64,000 nucleotides of DNA, taken from positions 434,001 through 498,000 of the forward strand of contig NZ_CP011546.1 in assembly GCF_001021065.1 (NCBI RefSeq), given 5' to 3'. Source of the DNA: Corynebacterium uterequi. GTDB lineage: Bacteria; Actinomycetota; Actinomycetes; Mycobacteriales; Mycobacteriaceae. The notes under the pieces were generated by a model. It was not told where the DNA came from. It saw only the letters and a list, made by a program, of their open reading frames with translations, and made no database searches. The position numbers and the translations under genes are program-made. Position 1 is the first letter of the stretch. Each line of letters opens with the position of its first letter. Shown here one piece after another: positions 12,710 through 20,747 of the stretch.

Positions 12710-13876
12710 TTAGGCGGCGACGCCGGGGTCGTCGTCGTGGGTGATGACCACCGGCTCCGTGCTGTCGGTGCGCACGACGTCGACGGTGAGGGAGTAGCCG
12801 CTGGCGTCGTCGTTGTAGGAGGCGCTGCGGCAGCCGTGCACCTCCTCAGGGGTGCAGGTGACCTCGACCGGTAGCTCCTCCGGGAGGTGGATGCGCACCG
12901 GGTGGTTGGTGACCTCAACGGTGACCGTGCGGGAGCGGTCGAGCGGGGCCATGTCGCTGAAATCGAGGGACAGCTCACCGGCGTTGGAATTGTAGTGGTC
13001 GGTGTACAGGTCCGCTTCGCTGCCGATGTCGAAGGAGACGTGGAAATCACCGGGGACGTCCGGGATACGGTCGGCGATGTAAGGACCGGCGGACTTGACC
13101 GCGACGGTCGCCGCGGCGAGGATCGCCAGGATGCCCACGACGATGCCCACTACCAGCGGCCAGGAACTCTTCTTGGGTGCCTGGGCAGCCTGCTCATTGG
13201 CCATGTCGGATAGGGGGTGGGCGGCGGTGTCGGGCATATCCGGCGTCGGTTGGAGCGTGGGATCCAGGGAGATGAACCGGGAGAGGTCCACGGGCTTATC
13301 CAGCGTGTCTTCCGGGCTGGTGTAGCCGGGGATGAGACCAGCCGGAGGCTTCGGCGTCATGCTGTGCAGCCCCCACCAGGCGAGAATCAGCAGCGTCGGG
13401 CCGATGAGGAACGACAGGTCCACGTGGTAGCTCACGTAATCCCACCCCATCCGGGAGAACGCGAAGGGCACGCTGACCACCACCGCGGGAGGCATGAGGA
13501 AGAAAAGGACGATGAGCAGAATCCAGCCGGTGGAGCGTTCGTTGCGCACGGGAGACTGGAGGCGGTCGAGGTCTTCTCGCCGGCGCACGATGCTACCCAG
13601 CGGGGTGACTGTGGTGCCCAGTCGTGGGGTGAGTAGCCAGGCCAGCAGGTAGGCCAAGATACCGCCACCGAGCAACAGCGCGGTTAACACGAAGCCGATG
13701 CGCAGGACGAGGGGATCGATCTGGTAGCGCACGCCCATGCCTTCGCAGACACCGGCGACGTGGGCATTGCCACCCTGGTCGCTGGGGATGCGCGGCGCGC
13801 GGGTGCGCCACATGGTGCTCAACGTGGAGGGTGCCGCGTTCGGAGAGGTACCGGGGGCAGGTGATGATGTGCTCAT
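12710..13876 (-). CDS. esrI: PspC-domain membrane protein, EsrI-like inhibitor of the EsrSR system
   Basis: A 388-residue membrane protein. A PspC domain lies at about 37-90 (GVCEGMGVRYQIDPLVLRIG, then hydrophobic LLGGGILAYLLAWLL). Further membrane segments lie near 118-140 and 158-172, with one more at about 245-265 (VVGIVVGILAILAAATVAV). The external C-terminal domain (about 265-388) has two cysteines, in EVTCTPEEVHGCRS. In C. glutamicum the divergent membrane protein EsrI restrains the EsrS/EsrR two-component system, which answers cell-envelope stress (literature from memory). Divergent placement and the PspC domain shared with EsrS support that role here. Confidence 0.82.
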   Translation of the reverse strand: MSTSSPAPGTSPNAAPSTLSTMWRTRAPRIPSDQGGNAHVAGVCEGMGVRYQIDPLVLRIGFVLTALLLGGGILAYLLAWLLTPRLGTTVTPLGSIVRRREDLDRLQSPVRNERSTGWILLIVLFFLMPPAVVVSVPFAFSRMGWDYVSYHVDLSFLIGPTLLILAWWGLHSMTPKPPAGLIPGYTSPEDTLDKPVDLSRFISLDPTLQPTPDMPDTAAHPLSDMANEQAAQAPKKSSWPLVVGIVVGILAILAAATVAVKSAGPYIADRIPDVPGDFHVSFDIGSEADLYTDHYNSNAGELSLDFSDMAPLDRSRTVTVEVTNHPVRIHLPEELPVEVTCTPEEVHGCRSASYNDDASGYSLTVDVVRTDSTEPVVITHDDDPGVAA

Positions 13877-13981
13877 GACTGTGAGTTAACGCGACGACGG
13901 AGGCGATAACCATCCGGATTTTCCAGGATTTTATGAAATCGGGGTAGTCCCTGATGCACCCCGACAGCCCCCCGTGCAACG

Positions 13982-15190
13982 ATGACTGCCATGAACACCC
14001 CCTACTACGTTGCGCCGGGGCCCGCCTACCCGACGTTCGTCCGCCCGCGGTCGCCGCGAGTGATAGCGGGAGTGGCGTCGGGCCTGGCCTTGCAGGTGCG
14101 CGTTGACGTCACGTACGTGCGGATCGCGCTGGTCCTGGCGTCGGGGCTGTTCGGCTTCGGGGTGATGGCTTACCTGTCCCTCTGGGCGTTTAGTGCCAAT
14201 GGGCCCTCGGAGCCCGACGCGCGGGAGGCGTTGCGGGCCAGGGTGCCGAATCACCTCGATCTTCGCTGGGAGTGGGTCGTCAACGCCGCCCTGGTCCTTG
14301 CTGTTGCGGTGCTCATCGGGACCATGGGAGCGACGAATGGGCTCACCCTGGCCCCTAGGGTGCTCATTGTTCCCGTGCTGGTGGTGGGCCTGGGAACGGC
14401 CCTGGCCTGGTTCGCGTACGACCGTGGGGGGCGCAGCCGGTGGGCCATTGCCTCGTGGGTCGCCGGCGTGGGGTTGGTTATCGCCGGGGTGACCGTGGCG
14501 GTGGTGCGCTGGCACGTTGGGGGGATGCTCGGCGCGCTCATGGCGGTGCTGTTCACCGCCACCGGGGTGGGCGTGCTGGCCGGCCCGGCGATCATGCGGC
14601 TGTGGGAGTCCCAGGCGCAATCGCGGGCGGACGCCGCCGCCGCCGAGCAACGCGCCGCCATCGCGGCTCGCCTGCACGACTCGGTGCTGCAAACCCTGGC
14701 GTTGATCCAGAAGCGGGCCGACGACCCGTCGCAGGTTATCCGCCTGGCGAGGGCCCAGGAGCGGGAGCTGCGCGGCTGGCTGTTCGACCCGGCGGAGCAC
14801 CCCGGGGCCCGGACGGTGTTCGCCGCGCTGGCGGAGGCAGCCGGGGAGGTGGAGGACCTGTTGGGGGTGCGCATCGCCCCGGTGACGGTAGGGGAGGATC
14901 GCCAGCTCGACGAGCCCGCCGAGGCCATCGTCCGCGCCGCCCGGGAAGCGATGCTTAACGCCGCCAAGCACGCGCAGGTGGACTCGGTGGATGTCTACGC
15001 CGAGCACGTCGGCGGCGTGCTCTCGGTGTTCGTACGCGACCGGGGGGTGGGCTTTGACCTGGCGGCGATGGAGCCGGATCGGCACGGGGTGCGTGAATCA
15101 ATCATCGCCCGGGTGGAGCGGGTCGGCGGGCAGGCGCGCGTGTTCTCCACGCCGGGCGAGGGCACGGAAGTGGAGCTCACGCTATCCTAA
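13982..15190 (+). CDS. esrS: Sensor histidine kinase with PspC domain, EsrS-like
   Basis: A 402-residue membrane kinase. An N-terminal PspC domain (about 22-75, RVIAGVASGLALQVRVDVTY) is followed by several hydrophobic segments to about residue 205. The HisKA_3 helix has the phosphorylated His232 in ARLHDSVLQTL. The HATPase part shows EAMLNAAKHAQ and DRGVGFDL, ending TPGEGTEVEL. Its partner regulator starts 5 nt after its stop. The start could be ATG 13982 or ATG 13991; neither has a ribosome site. Architecture resembles LiaS-type envelope-stress sensors. Confidence 0.88.
   Translation: MTAMNTPYYVAPGPAYPTFVRPRSPRVIAGVASGLALQVRVDVTYVRIALVLASGLFGFGVMAYLSLWAFSANGPSEPDAREALRARVPNHLDLRWEWVVNAALVLAVAVLIGTMGATNGLTLAPRVLIVPVLVVGLGTALAWFAYDRGGRSRWAIASWVAGVGLVIAGVTVAVVRWHVGGMLGALMAVLFTATGVGVLAGPAIMRLWESQAQSRADAAAAEQRAAIAARLHDSVLQTLALIQKRADDPSQVIRLARAQERELRGWLFDPAEHPGARTVFAALAEAAGEVEDLLGVRIAPVTVGEDRQLDEPAEAIVRAAREAMLNAAKHAQVDSVDVYAEHVGGVLSVFVRDRGVGFDLAAMEPDRHGVRESIIARVERVGGQARVFSTPGEGTEVELTLS
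15183..15188 (+). promoter_or_regulatory. Possible internal promoter for esrR
   Basis: TATCCT at the end of esrS, 7 nt before the esrR ATG, with no ribosome site in front of esrR. It could drive esrR alone as a leaderless message. Confidence 0.3.
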
Positions 15191-15195
15191 ACACC

Positions 15196-15855
15196 ATGGT
15201 CCGAGTCTTTTTGGTTGATGACCACAGCGTTTTCCGCGCCGGGGTGCGCGCCGAGCTCGCCGGGAAGGTGGAGATCGTCGGCGATGCGGGAACCGTCGCC
15301 GAGGCCATCAGTGGCATCGCCGCGACCCGGCCGGACGTGGTGCTGCTCGACGTCCACATGCCCGACGGCGGCGGCCTTGCGGTCCTGCGCGGCGCGCCGG
15401 GGCCGCGCTACCTGGTAGTCAGCGTGTCCGACGCGGCGGAGGACGTCATCACCCTCATCCGCGCCGGGGCCCGGGGCTACGTGACGAAGAGCATCGAAGG
15501 CGCCGAGCTGGCACAGGCCATCGAGCGGGTCAACGGCGGCGACGCGTACTTTTCGCCGCGCCTGGCCGGCTTTGTGCTCGACGCCTTCGCCGGCGCCGTC
15601 GTGGCGGACCCGGCCGGCGAGCCGCGGAAATGGGAGGCCGACGACGACAGCGAGCTCGTCGACGCCCTCACCCATCGGGAGAACGAGGTGCTACGCCTGC
15701 TCGCCCGCGGGTACACCTACCGGGAGATCGGCCAGCGGTTGTTCATTTCGATCAAGACGGTGGAGACGCACGCGTCGAACATTCTCCGTAAGACCCAGCA
15801 GTCCAACCGGCACCAGCTCACCCGGTGGGCATATCGCCACGGGTTGAGCGACTAG
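15196..15855 (+). CDS. esrR: NarL/LuxR-family response regulator, EsrR-like
   Basis: A 219-residue regulator. The receiver domain has acidic residues Asp8 and Asp9 (LVDDHSVFRAG), phospho-acceptor Asp52 (VVLLDVHMPDG) and Lys in YVTKSIEG. A linker follows, then a LuxR-type HTH (about 155-215; LTHRENEVLRLLARGYTYRE and SIKTVETHASNILRK). It is phosphorylated by the kinase encoded just upstream. In C. glutamicum EsrR activates envelope-stress genes (from memory). No ribosome site precedes the ATG. Confidence 0.92.
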   Translation: MVRVFLVDDHSVFRAGVRAELAGKVEIVGDAGTVAEAISGIAATRPDVVLLDVHMPDGGGLAVLRGAPGPRYLVVSVSDAAEDVITLIRAGARGYVTKSIEGAELAQAIERVNGGDAYFSPRLAGFVLDAFAGAVVADPAGEPRKWEADDDSELVDALTHRENEVLRLLARGYTYREIGQRLFISIKTVETHASNILRKTQQSNRHQLTRWAYRHGLSD

Positions 15856-15865
15856 CTCGCTGGAG

Positions 15866-15923
15866 TTGACGGCCGTCCGCGGCGGGGTGCATACTTGACC
15901 CCATGGCAGGAACGTCCGTTCGA
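15866..15923 (+). promoter_or_regulatory. imuA' promoter with an SOS (LexA) box over the start
   Basis: TTGACG (15866-15871), 18-nt spacer, CATACT (15890-15895), then ATG seven nucleotides on (15903). An SOS-like box AGGAAC-gtcc-GTTCGA covers 15908-15923, matching actinobacterial TCGAAC-N4-GTTCGA at 10 of 12 positions. The operator therefore lies just downstream of the predicted transcription start, inside codons 2-7. Confidence 0.65.
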
Positions 15924-16592
15924 AACGCTGGGGTGGCTAACCTGTCCGGGCTGAGTACGGCGGACAAGGTGAACGCATTGCGCTCCCAGATGCAGGCGAT
16001 GGTCGGCTCGGCGGCTCTCGCGCCCGTCGGCCCCGCTGCTGCATCGGAATTACCGCAGGATGACGGCCTTGACGTAGGCCTTCCCCTTCCGCTGCCGCGC
16101 CGGGCAATCACCGAGGTGAGCGACTGTCCGGCGTTGATCGTCCACCTGCTTGACCGGATCACCCGCGGCGGGGGATATGCGGCGGTCATCGGCTGGCCCG
16201 AGTTATCCGTCGCCGGAATCGAACGCCTGCACCAGCTGGTTCTGGTGCCGGATCCGGGCCCGGAGCCCTTAAGCATCGCCGGGGTGTTGGCGGAGGGACT
16301 CGACGTGGTGGTGTGGCACACCGCCGGCGAGATCGAACTCAGCCCCACCCGGGCGCGGCCCTTGGCCGCGAAGGCGCGTGCTGGTCAGGCGGCGGTGGTC
16401 CTGGTGGGGCCGAAGGTCGCATCCCCGGCGCTACGCGTCGACGCCTCCGTCACCACCTACCGGGGCATCGGCCGCGGCAGCGGGCGCATCACCGGGCTGG
16501 ACATCGAGGTGGCGGTGCGCAACAAGTCGCAGCGCCGACGGGCGGTGGTCACCCTCGGCGAACGCCCCCGCCTGCAGGCGGTGGGATCGTGA
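15903..16592 (+). CDS. imuA': ImuA'-like mutasome accessory protein
   Basis: A 229-residue protein upstream of, and overlapping, imuB by GTGA. It has a RecA-like sheet pattern (YAAVIGWPELSVAGIERLH, then GLDVVVWHTAGEI and AAVVLVGPKV), but I see no intact Walker A motif. This is the actinobacterial ImuA' type rather than proteobacterial ImuA. In mycobacteria ImuA' and ImuB help DnaE2 copy damaged DNA. A promoter with an SOS box sits right at the start. The ATG appears leaderless. Assigned mainly by context with imuB plus overall pattern. Confidence 0.75.
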   Translation: MAGTSVRNAGVANLSGLSTADKVNALRSQMQAMVGSAALAPVGPAAASELPQDDGLDVGLPLPLPRRAITEVSDCPALIVHLLDRITRGGGYAAVIGWPELSVAGIERLHQLVLVPDPGPEPLSIAGVLAEGLDVVVWHTAGEIELSPTRARPLAAKARAGQAAVVLVGPKVASPALRVDASVTTYRGIGRGSGRITGLDIEVAVRNKSQRRRAVVTLGERPRLQAVGS

Positions 16593-18136
16593 CTGCGGCG
16601 TCGGCACGGGTGGCGGCGCTGTGGTTTCCGGACTGGCCGGTGCACGCCGCCCGCCTCGACGGCGCGGTGGAGGTGGGCGCCGACGGGCTCGCCGCGGTGG
16701 CAGCCGGGCACCGGGTGCGCGTGTGCACGCAGGCGGCCAGGCTGCGCGGGGTGCGCCGCGGGATGAAGATCCGGCAGGCGCAGGCGGTGTGCCCGGAGCT
16801 TATCGTGGCCGACGACGACCCGGAACGCGACGGCCGCGTCTTCGCCCCCATGGTCGACGCCCTCGATGACGTGGCGTCCTCCATCGAGGTGCTTCGGCCC
16901 GGGCTGGTCATCGTCGACGCCGGGGCGGCGCAGCGCTTCCACGGAGAGGCGGCGCTGGAGATGCTCGTCGACGCGGCGTCGGCCCGGGGCGTGGACACGT
17001 TCGTGGGCGTGGCCGGGGAGATAGCCACGGCTGTCATCGCGGCGCGCGTCGGCGCGGTGGTCACCGACTCGCCGGCATTCTTGGCGAATCAGCCGGTGGG
17101 GGTACTCGCCGCGGAGGAGGCGCTCGGCTGCGACCAGGCGGTCGTCGACGCGCTGACGCAGCTGGGCGTGCGCACCCTCGGCGAGCTCGCCGGTGTGGAC
17201 TCGACGGCGATCACTACCCGATTCGGCCTGGCCGGGCAGCGCTGCCACCGGATCGCCCGCGGCGCACCGGACCGCCGGGTGGCCCCGGAGCTGCCCGCCC
17301 CGGAGCTGTCGGTCGACTACGTCCCCGAAGACCCCATCAGCCGGGTGGACACGGCGGCGTTCGCTGCCCGGGTGCTCTCTGCCAGGCTCCACGCACGCCT
17401 GCACGCTGCCGGGGTGAGCTGCCAGCGCCTGCGGGTGCGGGTGCGCGTGGCCGGCGGGGACATTCTGGAGCGGGTGTGGCGCACCCGGCGGGCCCTGAGC
17501 GAGGACGACACCGCCAACCGGGTGCGGTGGCAGCTCGACGGGTGGCTCAGCGGCGGCGGCCGCGGGGAGATCGAGTACCTGGAGCTCACCCCGCTGGAGG
17601 TGGCGGAGCCGGAGGAGCGTCGCCTTTTCGGCTCAGGCGGCTCGCGAGAGGCGGCCTACCGGGCGATTTCCCGGGTGCAGTCCGCGCTCGGGGTGGATGC
17701 GGTGGTGCAGCCCCGGGTGGTGGGTGGCCGCGGGGTCGCGGAACGTGTGGAATGGGTGCCCTACGGTGAGCGGCGCGACGACGTCCGCCAGGCGTCGTGG
17801 TGCGGGCAGATTCCACCGCCGCTGCCGGCCCGGCTCATGGGGCCGGGACACCCGGCGTCGCGGCTGCGGATCGTCGACGCCGACGGTAGCGAGGTCTACG
17901 TCACCGCCGAGGCGCTGCTCAGCGGAGAGCCGTACGCCTTGAGCTGGGGAGGAAACCGGTTCGTGCTCCGCTTGTGGGCGGGGCCGTGGCCGGTCGATGA
18001 GGCCTGGTGGGACCCGGCGCGGGCGCGACGGGCGGCCCGGATGCAGGTGGTGGCCGAGTCCGCGGAGGGCACGGTGGTGGGGTGGCTCATCGCGTGGGCG
18101 GGCGGGCAGTGGCGGGTGGAAGCCGCCTACAGCTAG
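16589..18136 (+). CDS. imuB: ImuB, Y-family polymerase-like mutasome hub
   Basis: A 515-residue Y-family polymerase homologue. It starts ARVAALWFPDWPVHAARLDG; the usual first acidic motif of active Y polymerases (DxD in MDAFYA) is not kept, as expected for ImuB, which is a scaffold rather than a polymerase. A helix-hairpin region (TLGELAGVDSTAITTRFG) and a little-finger-like domain follow. EERRLFG resembles a beta-clamp binding motif, but this is weak. GTG 16589 overlaps the imuA' stop. Its partner polymerase DnaE2 is encoded 3.6 kb away. It converges with the AMIN-like lipoprotein gene. Confidence 0.88.
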   Translation: MTAASARVAALWFPDWPVHAARLDGAVEVGADGLAAVAAGHRVRVCTQAARLRGVRRGMKIRQAQAVCPELIVADDDPERDGRVFAPMVDALDDVASSIEVLRPGLVIVDAGAAQRFHGEAALEMLVDAASARGVDTFVGVAGEIATAVIAARVGAVVTDSPAFLANQPVGVLAAEEALGCDQAVVDALTQLGVRTLGELAGVDSTAITTRFGLAGQRCHRIARGAPDRRVAPELPAPELSVDYVPEDPISRVDTAAFAARVLSARLHARLHAAGVSCQRLRVRVRVAGGDILERVWRTRRALSEDDTANRVRWQLDGWLSGGGRGEIEYLELTPLEVAEPEERRLFGSGGSREAAYRAISRVQSALGVDAVVQPRVVGGRGVAERVEWVPYGERRDDVRQASWCGQIPPPLPARLMGPGHPASRLRIVDADGSEVYVTAEALLSGEPYALSWGGNRFVLRLWAGPWPVDEAWWDPARARRAARMQVVAESAEGTVVGWLIAWAGGQWRVEAAYS

Positions 18137-18142
18137 GCGCCG

Positions 18143-18754
18143 TTAAGAGGTTTGGACCAGGTCGATGACCAACCGGGTGGGGTGCTCCAGCACCTGCACG
18201 GAGTAGGGCACGGCCGCGTTGAGCCCGATGACGAACTGGGCGCGGGAATCCGCGGTGCCGACGTCGATGACCTCGACGATGTTTCCGCTGGTGCCCTCGT
18301 CGATGGCGAAGGAGCGGTCCGCGAGGCCGACGCTGCTGCGCTTGGAGACGCCGTCGATGTTGACGTTGAGAGCCGTCGACCCGCGGTAGCCGATCTGGGT
18401 GTTGGAGCCCTGCTGGGTGGGGGCGGTGGTGTAGTCCACGAACCAGCCGATGTCGCCGTAGCCGGAGAACTCGAAGACCACGCGGTCGAAGCCGTCGTGC
18501 GTGCCGATGCGCACATCCTCGATGACCCGCTGGCCCGGTTCGGCGGGGCGTTGGGTCTTCGGCGAGGAGTTCGCGGCGCCCAGGGGCTGCAGGGCGGAGG
18601 TGGTGGGGGAGGACAGCCCGGCGGTCATCGTTTCCTTGTCCATGGCGCTGTTGATCCCGCAGGATGCAACGCCCGCGCCGACGAGGATGAGCCCGGCGAT
18701 GAGAGCGGGGAGCGCCCCGGCGTGCCCTCGCTCATATTTCCTCGTATGCGTCAT
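18143..18754 (-). CDS. AMIN-like domain lipoprotein
   Basis: A 203-residue exported protein. The N terminus is basic, then hydrophobic (ALPALIAGLILVGAGVASC), with a lipobox Cys at residue 32 followed by a Ser/Thr/Pro-rich linker. The C-terminal domain (about 75-203: GFDRVVFEFSGYGDIGW, SVQVLEHPTRLVIDLVQ) has the beta pattern of AMIN-like domains, which bind cell-wall components in related proteins. I chose ATG 18754 because TACGGT lies 7 nt upstream and there is no ribosome site; a GTG at 18781 would add nine residues. Role not known. Confidence 0.75.
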   Translation of the reverse strand: MTHTRKYERGHAGALPALIAGLILVGAGVASCGINSAMDKETMTAGLSSPTTSALQPLGAANSSPKTQRPAEPGQRVIEDVRIGTHDGFDRVVFEFSGYGDIGWFVDYTTAPTQQGSNTQIGYRGSTALNVNIDGVSKRSSVGLADRSFAIDEGTSGNIVEVIDVGTADSRAQFVIGLNAAVPYSVQVLEHPTRLVIDLVQTS

Positions 18755-18761
18755 GGGGGTA

Positions 18762-18767
18762 ACCGTA
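18762..18767 (-). promoter_or_regulatory. -10 element of the AMIN-like lipoprotein gene (leaderless geometry)
   Basis: TACGGT on the minus strand, 7 nt before ATG 18754. Confidence 0.4.
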
Positions 18768-18916
18768 GCGACTGCGATCACCGGAAGAAAATGAATAGCG
18801 GGTAAACGGCGATATCGTGTCCAGGTTGTTACCGAAATCGCCTTTTCTGGGATCTACCTGGCAGTAGGCTAGTTTCCCGGTTGGAGGAAGGCTCACCCCC
18901 GAATCCCTCCTGCTCC

Positions 18917-19032
18917 GGCTCTCTTCCCGCCCGGCTCTCTTCCCGCCCGGCTCTCTTCCCGCCTCGACTCTCTTCCCGCCCGGCTCTCTTCCCGCCTCGA
19001 CTCTCTTCCTGCCCCGACTCTCTTCCTGCCCC
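18917..19032. repeat. Tandem repeat, seven copies of a 16-17 bp pyrimidine-rich unit
   Basis: Seven head-to-tail units, each containing CTCTCTTCC[C/T]GCC, at 18917, 18933, 18949, 18966, 18982, 18999 and 19016. Units alternate between a GG and a GA lead and between lengths 16 and 17. They fill most of the 313-bp gap between the metI end and the lipoprotein start. One strand is almost pure pyrimidine. No gene is supported here; the minus-strand ORF across it is only translated repeat. Confidence 0.9.
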
Positions 19033-19042
19033 GGAATCCCGC

Positions 19043-19067
19043 CCCGCCCCGGCACCGCCGGGGCGGG
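19043..19067 (-). terminator. Hairpin after metI
   Basis: A perfect 11-bp stem, CCCGCCCCGGC / GCCGGGGCGGG, with a 3-nt loop, directly next to the metI stop codon. It ends the metQNI operon before the tandem repeat. Confidence 0.75.
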
Positions 19068-19748
19068 TTAGCGGCGCATGATCTTCCGAGACAGCCAGTT
19101 GCCGAAGAGCTGGGCGAATTGGACGATGATGATGATGACGACGACGGCCGCGTACATGGCCTCCGTGTCGAAGGCCCGGTAGCCGTAGACCATGGCGAAG
19201 TCGCCGAGGCCGCCGCCGCCCACGTACCCGGCCATGGCGGACATGTCCACCACGGCGATGAAGATGAACGTGTAGCCCAGCACCAGCGGGCCCAAGGCCT
19301 CGGGGATGATGACCGTGCGGATCGTCTGCCACGGGGTGGCGCCCATGGCGCGGGCCGCCTCGATCTTGCCGGGATCCAGCGAGACCAGGTTCTGCTCGAC
19401 GATGCGCGCCACCGTGAACGTCGCGGCCACCGCCATGACGAAGGTGGCGGCTTCGCGCCCGATCGTCGTGCCGATCGCGGCGAGCGTGATCGGGTACATC
19501 ATCGCGATGAGGATGATGAAGGGGATGGGGCGCACGAAGTTGATGAGGAAGTTAAGGATCCAGTACGTCGGCGCGTTCTGCAGGATGCCGCCCTTGCGGG
19601 TGGTGTAGAGCAGCACGCCGAGGACCAGGCCCAGGATGCCGCCGACAACCATCGTGATGGAGACCATGATGAGGGTGTCCATGATGGCTTCGAGGAAGGT
19701 GGGGCCCAAGCGGTCCCAGTCTGCGGCGAGAATCATGGTGTTCGTCAT
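19068..19748 (-). CDS. metI: Methionine ABC transporter permease
   Basis: A 226-residue inner-membrane permease with five to six hydrophobic segments. The coupling loop EAARAMGATPWQTIRTVIIP carries the ABC-permease EAA motif, and GYVGGGGLGD is typical of MetI. It works with MetN and MetQ to import D/L-methionine. Its ATG directly follows the metN TAA (TAAATG), so translation is likely coupled. It is the last gene of metQ-metN-metI. Confidence 0.95.
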   Translation of the reverse strand: MTNTMILAADWDRLGPTFLEAIMDTLIMVSITMVVGGILGLVLGVLLYTTRKGGILQNAPTYWILNFLINFVRPIPFIILIAMMYPITLAAIGTTIGREAATFVMAVAATFTVARIVEQNLVSLDPGKIEAARAMGATPWQTIRTVIIPEALGPLVLGYTFIFIAVVDMSAMAGYVGGGGLGDFAMVYGYRAFDTEAMYAAVVVIIIIVQFAQLFGNWLSRKIMRR

Positions 19749-20747
19749 TTAGAGCTCCTCGATCTCGGTGGTGCCCGACAGGGTGCGGTAGAACTCGCTG
19801 ATGGCGGCGTTGTCGCCGTCGAGCCGCACCGTCACCTTGCCGAAGGACTGATTCTGCAGGGTGGTGATGCCGCCGTGGACGATGGCCACCCCGACCCCGG
19901 CGGCGCGGGCCCTGGCCACGGCGTCGAAGAATCCGGAGTGCTCGGTGAGGTTGACGGTGAACAGTCGTCCGGGCTTGCTTCGCAGGTCCTCGGATTCCAC
20001 CTGGTCCGGGGTGTTGCGCAGGCTCGTCGCCACGAAGCGTTGGGCGACGGGGGTCTGCGGGTGGGAGAAGACGTCGTAGACGCTGCCGTATTCGACGACT
20101 CGTCCGGCCTCCATGACGGCCACCTTGTCCGCGATGGAGCGGACGACGTCCATTTCGTGGGTGATGACGACGATGGTCAAGCCGAGCTCGCGGTTGACCT
20201 TGCGCAGCAGGTCCAGCACCTCGTGGGTGGTTTCCGGGTCGAGCGCCGAGGTGGCCTCGTCGGCCAGCAGCAGGCGCGGGTTCGTCGCCAGGGCGCGGGC
20301 GATGCCGACGCGCTGCTTTTGGCCGCCGGAGAGCTGCTCGGGGTAGTTGCTACCCCGGTCGGATAGGCCAACGAAGTCGAGCAGCTCCGCCACGCGGGCC
20401 TTCCGGTCCTTCACGCCGGCGAGCTTGAGCGGGTACTCGATGTTGCCGGCCGCGGTGCGGGAGGAAAACAGGTTGAACTGCTGGAAGATCATGCCGATGT
20501 CCCGGCGGATGGTGCGCAGCTGCTTTTCCGACTTGCCGACGACGTCCTCGCCGTCGAGGAGCAGCTGCCCGCCGGTGGCGGTGTCGAGCCCGTTAATAAG
20601 GCGCACGAGCGTGGACTTACCGGCACCGGAGTAGCCGATGACGCCGAGGATTTCCCCGGGCTCGACGGTCAGGGTGACGTCGTCGACGGCGCGGACGTCG
20701 CCGAAGTGCTTAGAGACGCCGCGAAACTCGATGCGGGTGCCGGTCAC
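19749..20747 (-). CDS. metN: Methionine ABC transporter ATP-binding protein
   Basis: A 332-residue ATPase. Walker A is GYSGAGKST (38-46), signature LSGGQ 139-143 and Walker B LLLADEA with Asp163 and Glu164. The C-terminal NIL domain (about 260-332; RLFTVNLTEHSGFFDAVARA) is the regulatory methionine-binding domain of MetN, which lets internal methionine block transport. The start overlaps the metQ stop by four bases (ATGA). Length and domains are normal for the family. Confidence 0.96.
   Translation of the reverse strand: MTGTRIEFRGVSKHFGDVRAVDDVTLTVEPGEILGVIGYSGAGKSTLVRLINGLDTATGGQLLLDGEDVVGKSEKQLRTIRRDIGMIFQQFNLFSSRTAAGNIEYPLKLAGVKDRKARVAELLDFVGLSDRGSNYPEQLSGGQKQRVGIARALATNPRLLLADEATSALDPETTHEVLDLLRKVNRELGLTIVVITHEMDVVRSIADKVAVMEAGRVVEYGSVYDVFSHPQTPVAQRFVATSLRNTPDQVESEDLRSKPGRLFTVNLTEHSGFFDAVARARAAGVGVAIVHGGITTLQNQSFGKVTVRLDGDNAAISEFYRTLSGTTEIEEL

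Noticed and set aside
16313..16588. imuB starting inside imuA'
   Set aside because: The upstream frame is Arg/His-rich shadow sequence. GTG 16589 overlaps the imuA' stop as GTGA, and the family N terminus begins there.
18732..19055. Minus-strand ORF of 107 codons over the tandem repeat
   Set aside because: It is only the translation of the 16-17 bp repeats plus the lipoprotein promoter, with no ribosome site and no plausible protein.
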